Shown here piece after piece: positions 46,743 through 55,326 of a stretch of DNA of 64,000 bases (positions are counted from its first letter, which is position 1; the number at the start of each line of letters is the position of its first letter). The translations under genes and the position numbers were made by a program. The notes below the pieces were generated by a model. The model did no database searches. It saw nothing but the letters and a program-made list of their open reading frames with translations, and was not told the DNA's origin. The DNA is from JAPWJZ01 sp041287865 (GTDB taxonomy: Bacteria > Pseudomonadota > Alphaproteobacteria > Micavibrionales > UBA2020), in NCBI GenBank assembly GCA_041287865.1, contig JBGGMV010000064.1:45228-109227 (forward strand), in the 5' to 3' direction.

Positions 46743-47507
46743 TTAACCCCCCGCGCTCCCTCCTTTCACGGCCATGGCCGTTGAATTTGTTGCTAAAAAA
46801 CTCTTGATCGCCTGCGCGGTTTCGATGGGCCGCTCGACCATCATCATATGGCCGCAATCCTTCAACAGCGCATAAGTACCGTGCTTGAAATACCCCGCGA
46901 GTTTCTCGCCGTCGGCTGCGCGCGTGAGTTTGTCGTGCTCGGCGGAAATCACCAGCACAGGCAGCTTGCAGGAGGCGGCGAGTGCCTTGCCATCCTTGAA
47001 ATCGGCGCAGGCTTTAAGGTCGTTATAGACGGCCTTCGGATCGGCGCCGTTCATGACCGAGCCCAGCACCGTGCGCACCGCGCCGACTTGCTGATGGCCC
47101 TGCCAAACGCCCCATTTGATGAGCATCCCGATGGCTTCGGCGGGCTTTTCCTGCGCGGTTTTCAGCAGGTCGGCATTGACGGGCATTTCGGCCGCCGTGC
47201 CCATCAGCACAAGGGCGGAGACGGCGGGGTGATCGGCGGCAGAAAGGGCCACCAAGGCTCCCATGGAATGGCCTGCCAGCACGACCGAGCCCTCGGGCAT
47301 GCCGGTGACCCTGTCGCGCACATAGGCGGCCATGGCCGCGATATCGGGGCAGAGATTGCCCCCTGCCTTGGGGTCATGCCCGGGCAGGGTAATGGCGCGG
47401 AAACTGTGGTCGAGCAGGTGGGGCACAATGCCGCCCCAGGCGCTGGCTGTCATGCCGGCACCATGGATGGCCATGATGGTTTTGCGGGCTGTGCTCATAC
47501 CCCCCAT
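46743..47507 (-). CDS. alpha/beta hydrolase
   Basis: A 254-residue serine hydrolase of the esterase/pimeloyl-ester hydrolase type. It has the oxyanion-side H-G-A-G-M-T, nucleophile elbow G-H-S-M-G-A, acid in S-A-E-H-D-K and histidine in D-C-G-H-M-M-M-V-E-R-P. It is not closely similar to the pair at 41-43 kb. An ATG three codons later (47498) could be the start. Substrate unknown. It lies 74 bases upstream of the DUF465 gene on the same strand. Confidence 0.87.
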   Translation of the reverse strand: MGGMSTARKTIMAIHGAGMTASAWGGIVPHLLDHSFRAITLPGHDPKAGGNLCPDIAAMAAYVRDRVTGMPEGSVVLAGHSMGALVALSAADHPAVSALVLMGTAAEMPVNADLLKTAQEKPAEAIGMLIKWGVWQGHQQVGAVRTVLGSVMNGADPKAVYNDLKACADFKDGKALAASCKLPVLVISAEHDKLTRAADGEKLAGYFKHGTYALLKDCGHMMMVERPIETAQAIKSFLATNSTAMAVKGGSAGG

Positions 47508-47601
47508 TATACCATGGGGGCGGCAAAACGGGGGGCTCAGAAAGCGTTTGACATAATATTACAAAATTGCTAGTCTTCCCATGGTTTTTTTAACGGAGCG
47601 C

Positions 47602-48264
47602 ATGATGAAGTTTGCATCTAGAAAAGGCCTGGCCGCCGTTTTCGCCGCCGCCGTCCTGCTGACGGGCTGCGATGTCCCTCCCCCGTCGCAACAACAGGCG
47701 ACGCAGACGCAAACCCGCCGCGTCGAACAGACGCAGCAGGCAGCACCCGCCTATTACGTGCAGGTCGATCTCCGCCAGTCACACTTCACCCTCGACCCCT
47801 TCGAGCATATGAAGGACAGATGGAACGCCGTGCAGTTCCCCCTGCCCGCCTCCAAGGCGCAGTACGAAAAGCTGAAACAGGGCGACAACCTGGTCGACAA
47901 ATTCCGCTCGGCCAGCTTCTGGATCGAAGGCTCGATCGGCTCGACCAAGATGACGGTCGACAAACTGCCCGCCATTGCGGCGGATGCGGATGCATCGGCC
48001 TATAACGTGAAACTGAGGCTTTACCAGTCGAATTTCACGATCGATATCGGCAAGCACATCAAAAACTCGGCCAATGCCGTCGAATTCAACTGGCAGGTGC
48101 CCGGCAACGTCTACACAGAAATGAAGGTCGGCGACGACCTGGTGAAGGACGGTTTCCGCGCGGGCAGCTTCTGGATGAAGGGCAGCGTCGGCAGCTGGCA
48201 CCTGCAGGTGCTGGAGAAAAACGGGCCTGCGTCCGCGCCGCAACCTCCTGCGCCGAAACGCTAA
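47602..48264 (+). CDS. lipoprotein with two internal repeats
   Basis: A 220-residue predicted lipoprotein with lipobox L-L-T-G-C (Cys23), a Gln/Thr-rich linker, then two homologous units of about 70 residues. Repeat 1 runs from Y-Y-V-Q-V-D-L-R-Q-S to F-W-I-E-G-S-I-G-S; repeat 2 from Y-N-V-K-L-R-L-Y-Q-S to F-W-M-K-G-S-V-G-S. Each contains F-T-(L/I)-D, N-A-V-(Q/E)-F and a late S-F-W followed by G-S. I know no named family. A GGAG site lies before adjacent ATGs at 47602 and 47605. Confidence 0.8.
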   Translation: MMKFASRKGLAAVFAAAVLLTGCDVPPPSQQQATQTQTRRVEQTQQAAPAYYVQVDLRQSHFTLDPFEHMKDRWNAVQFPLPASKAQYEKLKQGDNLVDKFRSASFWIEGSIGSTKMTVDKLPAIAADADASAYNVKLRLYQSNFTIDIGKHIKNSANAVEFNWQVPGNVYTEMKVGDDLVKDGFRAGSFWMKGSVGSWHLQVLEKNGPASAPQPPAPKR

Positions 48265-48285
48265 GAATCTTTCGTGATACGCGCC

Positions 48286-48311
48286 AAAAAAAACCGCCCT
48301 TTTCAGGGCGG
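48286..48311 (-). terminator. minus-strand terminator after the Na/Pi gene
   Basis: A 7-bp stem, CCGCCCT/AGGGCGG (48294-48311), with a TTTC loop. It is preceded on the plus strand by eight A, which become a U-tract on the minus strand. It lies about 150 bases beyond the Na/Pi gene stop. Confidence 0.7.
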
Positions 48312-48337
48312 GGTGAAGACGTCACGAGGAGGCACAG

Positions 48338-48376
48338 ATGAAGCTCAAAATTCCGTGGAACCAGTGGTGTTCCTAG
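48338..48376 (+). CDS. candidate 12-residue micro-ORF
   Basis: ATG to TAG encodes M-K-L-K-I-P-W-N-Q-W-C-S behind a strong GAGGAGG ribosome site at a good distance. It has two tryptophans and one cysteine and sits in a 199-base gap between convergent genes. The ribosome site is the only real support; no gene follows on the same strand that a leader peptide could control. Confidence 0.3.
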   Translation: MKLKIPWNQWCS

Positions 48377-48397
48377 TTTCAGAATACATGCCCGAGG

Positions 48398-48413
48398 TTA
48401 AGGAGAAGTTAAC
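48398..48413. promoter_or_regulatory. CtrA-type site TTAA-N7-TTAAC
   Basis: TTAA (48398-48401), seven bases, TTAAC (48409-48413) exactly matches the full CtrA recognition pattern of alphaproteobacteria. It lies between convergent genes, 22 bases after the micro-ORF and 51 before the end of the Na/Pi gene. No annotated gene start is adjacent. Confidence 0.5.
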
Positions 48414-48463
48414 AGGGTAAGCTTACCGTTTTAGAAACAGGTAATAATTTGTAACCCTATGAA

Positions 48464-50239
48464 TTAGCTGTCGGATTCTTCTTGAGAACCACTCTCATCT
48501 AGCGTTTTTTTGCCTTTGCCGCGTCCCGGTTTCTTAACATTTCGGCTGGATTTGAGGCGAGTCGGGCTTAAGACTTTGGCCTCCTCGAGGATGGGATAGG
48601 CGATGAGCGAAACGTAGGAATTGATGCGGCGCAGGTCGCGCAGGATGTCGAGGTGCAGGGATGATGTCGCAATGGTCTCCGCGATGCCCTCCGACAGGCG
48701 CTTGAAGTGGCTCTCGGAGGCCAGCATCTCCTGGTTCCTGAGCACCGCTTTTTCCTCGAACAGTTTGCGCGCCATTTTCACGTCGCCGGTCATGAAGACG
48801 TTTTGGGCAAGCACCATGTTCTCCATGACGCGGTGGTGCAGGTCGGAGATTTCGGCGAAACCGGCGCGGCTGAAGTTGTCCTGGTTGCGGATTTTTTTCG
48901 AGCAGAGATCCATCAGGTTTTTGTCGATGATGTCGCCGATATGCTCGAGATTGGTCGAGAAGGTCAGGATCTGCATGTAGCGCTTGCTTTCCTGCCGGTC
49001 GAGGTTCTGGGTGGACAGGCGCGCGAGATAGTTTTTGCAGGCCTCGTACAACCCGTCGACGATCGCTTCGCGGTCGCGGATCGCCTGTACCAGATGCGCG
49101 TTATTGGTGCGCAGCGCCTCCAGCGTGTCGTGCATCATGCGCTGCACGATGTCGGAGATGCGCAAGGTTTCGCGCGCGACGCAGGCAAGCGCTGCCGGCG
49201 GCGTGGTGAAAGCGGTGGGATCGAGGTAGCGCGGCAGGCTTTCGTCTTCTTCACGCGGGCGGTCGGGCAGGATGATTTCCGACAGTTTCGTCATCGGCCC
49301 GATAAAGGGCAGGAAACCGATGGCGACAGCAATGTTAAAGAAGGTGTGGAAGTTGACGATCTGGCGCGCGGGGTCCGGATCGATGCTGGCGATCGTCGGG
49401 CCGACAAGCGCCATAAAGGGCAGGAAGACAGCCGCACCGATGCTGCGCATCATCAGGTTGCCGAGCGGCACGCGGCGGCCGGCGGGGATATCACGGAGCG
49501 TCATGATGACGGGGGCGAAGGCGCCGCCGACGTTCGCGCCAAGGACAAGGATAAGGCCCAGCTGCACGGGGATCAGCCCCGACTGCACGAAGGACATGAA
49601 GAGCAGCACGGTGCCTAGGCTGGAATGGAGCAGCCATGTCAGCAGCGCCGCCAGCAGCAGCGCCAGAATCGGCTGGCTGGCCAGCGGCTCGATCAGCACC
49701 TTCAGCCCTTCGGATTGCCCGATGGGCGCGGCCACGGTCTTGATGATGCCGAGCGCGATAAAGATCAGCGCGACGCCGACGAAGGCGCGGCCGACGTGTT
49801 TATAATGGCTGTCCTCCATCGATTTGTTGACGATATAGCCCGCGATCAGCAGCACGGGCACGATGGCTTTCAAATCGAAGGACATCAGCTGCGCCGCCAG
49901 CGTCGTGCCGACATCCGCGCCCAGCATCACGGCGATGGCGGAGGTGATGGTGATAACGTTGCGCGCCGCGAAGGATGAAACGATCATGCCGGCGGCGGTC
50001 GAAGACTGCAGCATCGTCGCGGTAAAGATGCCGACGCCGAAGGCCTTGAAGCGGTTGGAGGTGGAATTGGAAATCACACGCCGCAGCGCCGTGCCGAAGG
50101 CGCGGTTCAGCCCGACGGACACCATGCCCACCCCCCAGAGCAGGAGGCAGACGCCGCCGATGATGTGCAATATGGTATGCGAGGCGTCGATGGTCAGTCT
50201 CCAAAATCCAACGCCGGATGCGCTCCGGCACAACGACAC
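48464..50239 (-). CDS. Na/Pi cotransporter family protein with PhoU-like tail
   Basis: A 591-residue membrane protein of the NptA/YjbB type. It has two inverted sets of helices with the paired QSS-like motifs (L-Q-S-S-T-A-A-G near 80 and L-H-S-S-L-G-T near 210). A cytoplasmic PhoU-like helical domain (about 350-560) and a basic tail follow. It probably moves phosphate with sodium. The start is uncertain: the frame opens with GTG at 50239, but no good ribosome site is seen and no Met occurs before the first helix. Confidence 0.9.
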   Translation of the reverse strand: MSLCRSASGVGFWRLTIDASHTILHIIGGVCLLLWGVGMVSVGLNRAFGTALRRVISNSTSNRFKAFGVGIFTATMLQSSTAAGMIVSSFAARNVITITSAIAVMLGADVGTTLAAQLMSFDLKAIVPVLLIAGYIVNKSMEDSHYKHVGRAFVGVALIFIALGIIKTVAAPIGQSEGLKVLIEPLASQPILALLLAALLTWLLHSSLGTVLLFMSFVQSGLIPVQLGLILVLGANVGGAFAPVIMTLRDIPAGRRVPLGNLMMRSIGAAVFLPFMALVGPTIASIDPDPARQIVNFHTFFNIAVAIGFLPFIGPMTKLSEIILPDRPREEDESLPRYLDPTAFTTPPAALACVARETLRISDIVQRMMHDTLEALRTNNAHLVQAIRDREAIVDGLYEACKNYLARLSTQNLDRQESKRYMQILTFSTNLEHIGDIIDKNLMDLCSKKIRNQDNFSRAGFAEISDLHHRVMENMVLAQNVFMTGDVKMARKLFEEKAVLRNQEMLASESHFKRLSEGIAETIATSSLHLDILRDLRRINSYVSLIAYPILEEAKVLSPTRLKSSRNVKKPGRGKGKKTLDESGSQEESDS

Positions 50240-50262
50240 ACCATCGTAAACAAGCCAGTCTC

Positions 50263-51012
50263 TTAGTGGACTTTAGCCCAGATTTTCTTCTTCGACGCCA
50301 TCATGATGCCGCAGAAGGCGAACATGAACAGCATCACCTTGATGCCCATGCCCTTGCGCTGCTCCATGTGCGGCTCGCCGGCCCAGGCGAGGAATTGCGT
50401 CACGTCTTTAGCCATTTGCTCGACAGACGAGGTCGTGCCGTCGCCATAGGTCACCTGTCCTTCCGACAGCGGTTTTGCCATGGCGATCTGATGGCCCGGG
50501 AAATATTTGTTGTAGTTGAGGCCCGCCAGCAGCTCAAAATTGGCGGGCTTATCGACATAGCCGGTGAGGAGCGAGTAGACGTAGTCTTCGCCGCCTGCGC
50601 GCGCCTTGACGACCAGCGAGAGGTCGGGGGGCAGCGCGCCGCCGTTGGCAGCGCGGGCCGCCCTGTCGTTGGCGAAGGGCGACTTGAAGTGGTCGGAGGG
50701 GCGGGCGGGACGATCATAAGCCTCGCCGTCGTCGTTGATGTCGGTGACGTTGAATTCCGCCGCCATCGCCTTCACCTGCGCCTCGCTGTAGCCGAGGTCG
50801 GCGAGGTTGCGGTAGGCCATGAACTTCATCGCATGGCAGGCCGAGCAAACCTCTTTATAGACTTGGTAGCCGCGCTGCACCGCCGCCTTGTCATAGGTGC
50901 CGAAGACGCCTTGGTGCTGCCATTTCTTGTGGTCGAGCTCGACGCCTTCGCTTGCAAAAGCGGGGGCTGCCAGCAGGACGGCGGCCGCGAGGAGAGGAAG
51001 GATCTTTTTCAT
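50263..51012 (-). CDS. petC: cytochrome c1 of the bc1 complex
   Basis: Membrane-anchored c-type cytochrome that accepts electrons from the Rieske protein. The 249-residue protein has a signal peptide (cut after A-F-A), heme motif C-S-A-C-H (Cys56, Cys59, His60), the P-D-L-S region and a methionine ligand candidate in Q-I-A-M-A-K-P. A C-terminal membrane helix (about 225-243) follows. Heme attachment would rely on the Ccm system encoded in this window. It lies 17 bases after petB. Confidence 0.97.
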   Translation of the reverse strand: MKKILPLLAAAVLLAAPAFASEGVELDHKKWQHQGVFGTYDKAAVQRGYQVYKEVCSACHAMKFMAYRNLADLGYSEAQVKAMAAEFNVTDINDDGEAYDRPARPSDHFKSPFANDRAARAANGGALPPDLSLVVKARAGGEDYVYSLLTGYVDKPANFELLAGLNYNKYFPGHQIAMAKPLSEGQVTYGDGTTSSVEQMAKDVTQFLAWAGEPHMEQRKGMGIKVMLFMFAFCGIMMASKKKIWAKVH

Positions 51013-51029
51013 TTTCGTTTCCTAAAGTC

Positions 51030-52298
51030 TTATTTCTTCACGCAGGGATCTTCGCTGATGCTGTTGGGCACAGGCAGCGTTTTTTCCCGGCGCGACAGGA
51101 AGAAGAGGATGATGAAGTGGCCGAAGTAGTAGACGGTGCCGGCCTGCCCGATATAGAGCGGCATGCCTTCCGGCGGTTTCGCGCCCGAATACATCAGGCC
51201 GAAGAACGACACCAGCAGGAACAGCAGCATCATTTTATAGGTCGGGCGATAGCGCGCCGATTTCACCGCGTTGCCGTCGATCCAGGGCAGGAACATCAGG
51301 AGGATGATCGAGCCGAACATCGCCATAACGCCCAGCAGTTTCGCAGGCGCGATCAGGATGCCCGTGAAAGGGATGGAGATGTCGAAGGTGATGGCGCGGA
51401 GAATCGCGTAGAAGGGCAGGAAGTACCATTCCGGCACGATATGCGGCGGCGTCTGCATCGGGTCGAACTGGCGGAAGTGGTCGACTTCGGTCAGCGCCAG
51501 CGGCGCGAAGAACACCACGGCGAAGAAGATGGTGAGATACACCACCATCGCAAAGCTGTCTTTCGTGCTGAAGTAGGGCGCGAAGGGCACCGTGTCTTTC
51601 GACGATTTGGGTTCGACGCCCGTCGGGTTGTTGGAACCCGTCATGTGCAGCGCCCAGACGTGGATGAAGACCACACCGGCGATGACGAAAGGCAGCAGGA
51701 AGTGCAGCGCGAAGAAGCGGTTCAGCGTCGGGTTGTCGACCGCGAAGCCACCCCAGAGCCAAGTGACGAGACCGTCGCCGACCAGCGGGATGGCAGAGAA
51801 CATGTTGGTGATAACCGTCACGCCCCAGCCCGACATCTGCGACCATGGAAGCGCATAGCCCATGAAGGCAGTCGCCATCATCAGCAGCAGGATAATAACG
51901 CCGACGATCCACAGCAGTTCGCGCGGCTTTTTGTAGGAACCGTAGTAAAGGCCGCGCGCCATGTGGATATAGACGGCGATGAAGAAGAACGAGGCGCCGT
52001 TCATGTGCACATAACGGAGCAGCCAGCCGAAGTTGATGTCGCGCATCGTCCGTTCAACGGATTCAAATGCCAGCGTGTTATGCGGCGTGTAGCTCATGGC
52101 CAGCAGGATGCCCGTGGCGATCATGATGCCCAGCATGGTCATGGCGATGCCGCCGAAGCTCCAGAGATAGTTGCAGTTTTTCGGCATCGGGAAGACGCCG
52201 TATTCCTTGATCAGCATGGTGAAGATCGGCAGGCGCTCGTCGATCCACTGCACGACAGGGTTGGCGAATTTTTCGGCGTTCTTGGGCGGGTGTGCCAT
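51030..52298 (-). CDS. petB: cytochrome b of the bc1 complex
   Basis: Integral membrane quinol-oxidising subunit with two b hemes, 422 residues and eight helices. It has the paired histidines (R-Y-V-H-M-N-G and I-H-M-A-R-G; then A-L-H-F-L-L-P and I-H-V-W-A-L-H) and the Qo-site P-E-W-Y. This is the full-length, unsplit form. It lies 13 bases after petA. Confidence 0.98.
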   Translation of the reverse strand: MAHPPKNAEKFANPVVQWIDERLPIFTMLIKEYGVFPMPKNCNYLWSFGGIAMTMLGIMIATGILLAMSYTPHNTLAFESVERTMRDINFGWLLRYVHMNGASFFFIAVYIHMARGLYYGSYKKPRELLWIVGVIILLLMMATAFMGYALPWSQMSGWGVTVITNMFSAIPLVGDGLVTWLWGGFAVDNPTLNRFFALHFLLPFVIAGVVFIHVWALHMTGSNNPTGVEPKSSKDTVPFAPYFSTKDSFAMVVYLTIFFAVVFFAPLALTEVDHFRQFDPMQTPPHIVPEWYFLPFYAILRAITFDISIPFTGILIAPAKLLGVMAMFGSIILLMFLPWIDGNAVKSARYRPTYKMMLLFLLVSFFGLMYSGAKPPEGMPLYIGQAGTVYYFGHFIILFFLSRREKTLPVPNSISEDPCVKK

Positions 52299-52311
52299 TT
52301 TTTATTCCTTG

Positions 52312-52860
52312 TTATTTCTTCTCGATGCGCAGCAGCGTGTCCGAAAGGAAGGTGTAGTTGGGCACCTTCAGGTTCTTGGGCGCGGGGCCCTTGCGGATAC
52401 GGCCCGATTTATCGTAGTGCGAACCGTGGCAGGGGCAGAAGAACCCGCCGAATTCGCCTTTCGGCTGGCCGACCTTCGATCCCATGGGAATGCAGCCGAG
52501 GTGCGTGCAGATGCCGACCAGCACCAGCCATTCGTCATGGCCCGCTTTCACGCGGCTCTCGTCGCTTTGCGGGTCGATGGGGGGCAGCGCTTCCTTGTCG
52601 CCCGCGCGGATCTCGTCGATTTCTTCCTTGGAGCGGCGGTGGACGAACACCGGCTTGCCCTGCCACACGACCTGGATGGTCTGGCCCACTTCGATCTTGC
52701 TGAGATCAACTTCGGTCTCGGCCAGCGCCAGCGTGTCGGCCGCCGGGTTCATCGCGTCGATCAGCGGCCAGACGGCGGTACCCACCGCCACTGCGCCCAT
52801 CGAGCCTGCCGTGAGATACAAAAAATCGCGCCGGGAGGCGCTGTCGTCGGACGAGTCCAT
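52312..52860 (-). CDS. petA: Rieske iron-sulfur protein of the bc1 complex
   Basis: 2Fe-2S subunit, 182 residues. The N-terminus has a Tat-type S-R-R-D-F-L and one membrane helix (about 13-32). The cluster ligands are C-T-H (Cys118, His120) and C-P-C-H (Cys142, His145), with the disulfide pair Cys123 and Cys144. The ATG at 52860 fits the Tat signal; further upstream codons are not supported. It is the first gene of petABC, behind a good promoter. Confidence 0.97.
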   Translation of the reverse strand: MDSSDDSASRRDFLYLTAGSMGAVAVGTAVWPLIDAMNPAADTLALAETEVDLSKIEVGQTIQVVWQGKPVFVHRRSKEEIDEIRAGDKEALPPIDPQSDESRVKAGHDEWLVLVGICTHLGCIPMGSKVGQPKGEFGGFFCPCHGSHYDKSGRIRKGPAPKNLKVPNYTFLSDTLLRIEKK

Positions 52861-52972
52861 TTTGTTTTTCCTTGGTTTTTGGACCGGCAGCGGCGCTTGA
52901 AGCCCCCACCGAAGACGTGCAGCCCCTTTTGGATGGGGGTCGACACTGCCTTGGAAGGATATTACTCTGATC

Positions 52973-53001
52973 TCTATATAAATTAAAATACCCGCTGTTA
53001 A
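52973..53001 (-). promoter_or_regulatory. sigma-70-type promoter of petABC
   Basis: Read on the minus strand: TTAACA (53001-52996), a 17-base spacer and TATAGA (52978-52973). Ten of twelve consensus positions match. It gives a leader of about 105 bases before petA. Confidence 0.6.
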
Positions 53002-53014
53002 AAAAAGTTCTCTT

Positions 53015-53779
53015 ATGTCTAATCTCTCCCTCCTCAAAAGGCTGATACCTCAGACAGATGGCAAGGCGCTGGATGTCATAAAAATCTGCGCGGCCATGTT
53101 TATGGTTATTGCGCAGGCCCACGAGAGTTGGCGGGGGCCGAATGCGGCGGCTGGCGGCGGTTTCGAGTCTGCCCTCGGGCTCGCCGCCTTTATCCTCTTT
53201 TGCCATGCGCAGGCCATGGCCATGCTGCGCCACGACCCGCAGAAGGCGCCCCGCTATGCGATGATGAAATACGGGATGCGCCTTGCCCTGCTGGCCGTGC
53301 TGGTCGAGCCTGTCTCGCTCTTCACGCGCGACATCACCGTGCCCAACGTCCTGTTCGCGCTGACGCTGGGCGCGGTCTTCTCGGGATTTTGCCGCAAGCT
53401 GAAACCTGTCGAATGCTATGCCGCCACCGTCTTCCTGTTGCTGGCTTCAACGGCAAGCCCGCCCTTTGAAACCGGCTTTGCCGGCGTTGTCCTGCCGGCG
53501 ATGCTGCTGCTGGCCGCGCAGGGCGAGCGCCCCGCCCTCGGCCTTGCCGCGCTGGCGGTGACGCTGATCGCGCTGAAGGGGCATTTGCTCGATACGGGCA
53601 TGGCCTTCGCCGATCACCGCTGGGCGCTGGCCGATGCGGGCGTTGGCATCGCGCTGGCGCTGTTCGTCCTGCAACTGTCCGTTTTCGCGCCGCAGACGGG
53701 ACGGCTGCTGCCGAAATACGCGCTGCATGCCTTTTACCCGCTGCAGATGCTGGCGCTCTGGTCGCTGTTCAGGCTTTAA
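53015..53779 (+). CDS. TraX-like membrane protein, copy 1
   Basis: A 254-residue polytopic membrane protein with about seven helices. K-A-L-D-V-I-K at the first helix and A-L-H-A-F-Y-P-L-Q-M-L-A-L-W at the last match TraX, a family named after the F-pilin acetylase and related to acyltransferase-3 proteins. The usual L-I-D-H in helix one is replaced by I-A-Q-A-H. No conjugation gene is nearby, so a role in acylating an envelope component is only a guess. Its stop shares four bases with that of the convergent copy 2. Confidence 0.75.
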   Translation: MSNLSLLKRLIPQTDGKALDVIKICAAMFMVIAQAHESWRGPNAAAGGGFESALGLAAFILFCHAQAMAMLRHDPQKAPRYAMMKYGMRLALLAVLVEPVSLFTRDITVPNVLFALTLGAVFSGFCRKLKPVECYAATVFLLLASTASPPFETGFAGVVLPAMLLLAAQGERPALGLAALAVTLIALKGHLLDTGMAFADHRWALADAGVGIALALFVLQLSVFAPQTGRLLPKYALHAFYPLQMLALWSLFRL

Positions 53780-54504
53780 AGGATAAACATCAGGCGGAAG
53801 ATCAACAGGTGCACCACATAGATGCCAAGGCTCTTGTGCCCGATCCATTTGCAGGCCTTCGATACCCAGTCCTTCGGGCGTCGTTTCAGGTCTTCCAGTA
53901 TCAGCTGCCTGTAGTCGAAATGCAGCTCCATCGCCACGACGGTCGAGAACATCACGACCATGAACTGCGTCGAATTGAAGTGGAAAGTGTACTGCGTGAG
54001 GATCAGGTAACAGACGACCACGTAATAGGCGAAGGTGCGGAGATCCACGATCTTTTCGTCATACTGCCCCTTGTGCCGTATCAGCCAGCCGATGGCCGCG
54101 ATCATCAGGCCGAGCGTGCCGTATTCCATCACCAGCACAGAGGGCATGATCAGCGCCGTCAGGATGCCCATGGTAATCATGAAATTCCCGCGGCTCTTGA
54201 TCGCCAGCTCCATGACCGGGTCGATAAAGATGCGCGTGATGATGATGGTGGCAAGGGCCGAGAGCGGCATCACCTCCACCCCCATCAGCACGTCGGTGAC
54301 CATCAGCAGCGCAAGGCCGAGCCAGACTTTCCAGTGCGCGCGCCAGCCGGAATTGTAGCCGCAGGGGATAAACCAGACGATGGCGAAAAGGCGGAAGACC
54401 CGCAGCCATAAATTATCCGTCCAGAAATAAAGCCCCGCATGGTCGATCAGGAAGGCTGCGACCCCCAGCGCGAACATTTCCGACGTGGTGAACCTGTATC
54501 TCAT
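53776..54504 (-). CDS. TraX-like membrane protein, copy 2
   Basis: A 242-residue polytopic membrane protein. The first helix carries the TraX/acyltransferase-like A-A-F-L-I-D-H-A-G. Mid-protein is C-G-Y-N-S-G-W-R, and the last helix has I-G-H-K-S-L-G-I-Y-V-V-H-L-L. It is clearly paralogous to copy 3 upstream, sharing D-P-(V/L)-M-E and M-E-Y-G-T, and more distantly to copy 1. The start overlaps the copy 3 stop (ATGA). Substrate unknown. Confidence 0.78.
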   Translation of the reverse strand: MRYRFTTSEMFALGVAAFLIDHAGLYFWTDNLWLRVFRLFAIVWFIPCGYNSGWRAHWKVWLGLALLMVTDVLMGVEVMPLSALATIIITRIFIDPVMELAIKSRGNFMITMGILTALIMPSVLVMEYGTLGLMIAAIGWLIRHKGQYDEKIVDLRTFAYYVVVCYLILTQYTFHFNSTQFMVVMFSTVVAMELHFDYRQLILEDLKRRPKDWVSKACKWIGHKSLGIYVVHLLIFRLMFIL

Positions 54505-55262
54505 GCGCGGAACACAACCCAGGCGACGGCCTTGAAGAGCAGCAGGTGAACGACAAAAATCTCGAGGCTGTTATGGCCGACAAAGCGCACAAAGCGCCCG
54601 AAGGCAGTGGCCGGTTTCTGCTTGATCGCCAGCAGCACGGAATCCTTGAAATCCCACATATACCAGCTCATCAGCAGCGTCATGACCAGCATGAAGGGCC
54701 ATATCTCGCGCATATGCTGCTGGAAAAGATACTGGAAGGCCGCAAAGGAAAGGCCGGAGAACGCCAGGTGCCAGCCCGCGATCGTGCGGCCGTGCGGAAT
54801 GATGTCGCGGTGCCTGACCAGCCAGCCGGAACAGGCCAGGATCAGCGCCATGGTGCCGTATTCCATCGCCTTGAAATGCGTCCAGTTCGCGTGCCAGAGC
54901 AGCACGAACTGCACGAAGCAGAAAAGGAATATGTTCTTCAGCGATATTTCCATCAGCGGATCGACGATGTATTTCACCGCGATCATCGTCGCCAGCACGG
55001 TCAGCGGGAAATAGAAGCCGCTGTAAAAAACCGTCACCGCCGTCAGCGCCACCAGCCCCCACCATAAAATGGGCTGCGGCCGCCACCCCGCATTATACCC
55101 GGCGGGGAAGAACCAGAGGATCACCATGAACTTCAGCTGCCTGAACCACGGCACCTCCCAGAAGAAATCCGAGCCGAAATGGTCGATCAGGAACGCCGCC
55201 ACCGCCAGCGCCGTCAGCTGGTAAGTGGCAAGGCGCGGCAGTGGGCATGTCGGGAAGCGCAT
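54501..55262 (-). CDS. TraX-like membrane protein, copy 3
   Basis: A 253-residue polytopic membrane protein with A-A-F-L-I-D-H-F-G in helix one, F-P-A-G-Y-N-A-G-W-R, D-P-L-M-E-I-S, and G-H-N-S-L-E-I-F-V-V-H-L-L near the end. The shared spacing of these blocks with copy 2 shows a tandem duplication. It is the first gene of a two-gene unit. As with copy 2, the histidine in helix one and the late His pattern suggest an acyltransferase-type active site, which is inference. Confidence 0.78.
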   Translation of the reverse strand: MRFPTCPLPRLATYQLTALAVAAFLIDHFGSDFFWEVPWFRQLKFMVILWFFPAGYNAGWRPQPILWWGLVALTAVTVFYSGFYFPLTVLATMIAVKYIVDPLMEISLKNIFLFCFVQFVLLWHANWTHFKAMEYGTMALILACSGWLVRHRDIIPHGRTIAGWHLAFSGLSFAAFQYLFQQHMREIWPFMLVMTLLMSWYMWDFKDSVLLAIKQKPATAFGRFVRFVGHNSLEIFVVHLLLFKAVAWVVFRA

Positions 55263-55326
55263 CGGGCTGGCTTTCGCGCAATAAAAAGTCTATGCCTATG
55301 GTAGCCCTAAACATACAGGACGCGCA

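Noticed and set aside
50952..52703. 583-codon open frame on the plus strand
   Set aside because: It runs antisense through petC, petB and petA and translates to an Arg/His/Glu-rich sequence without motifs.
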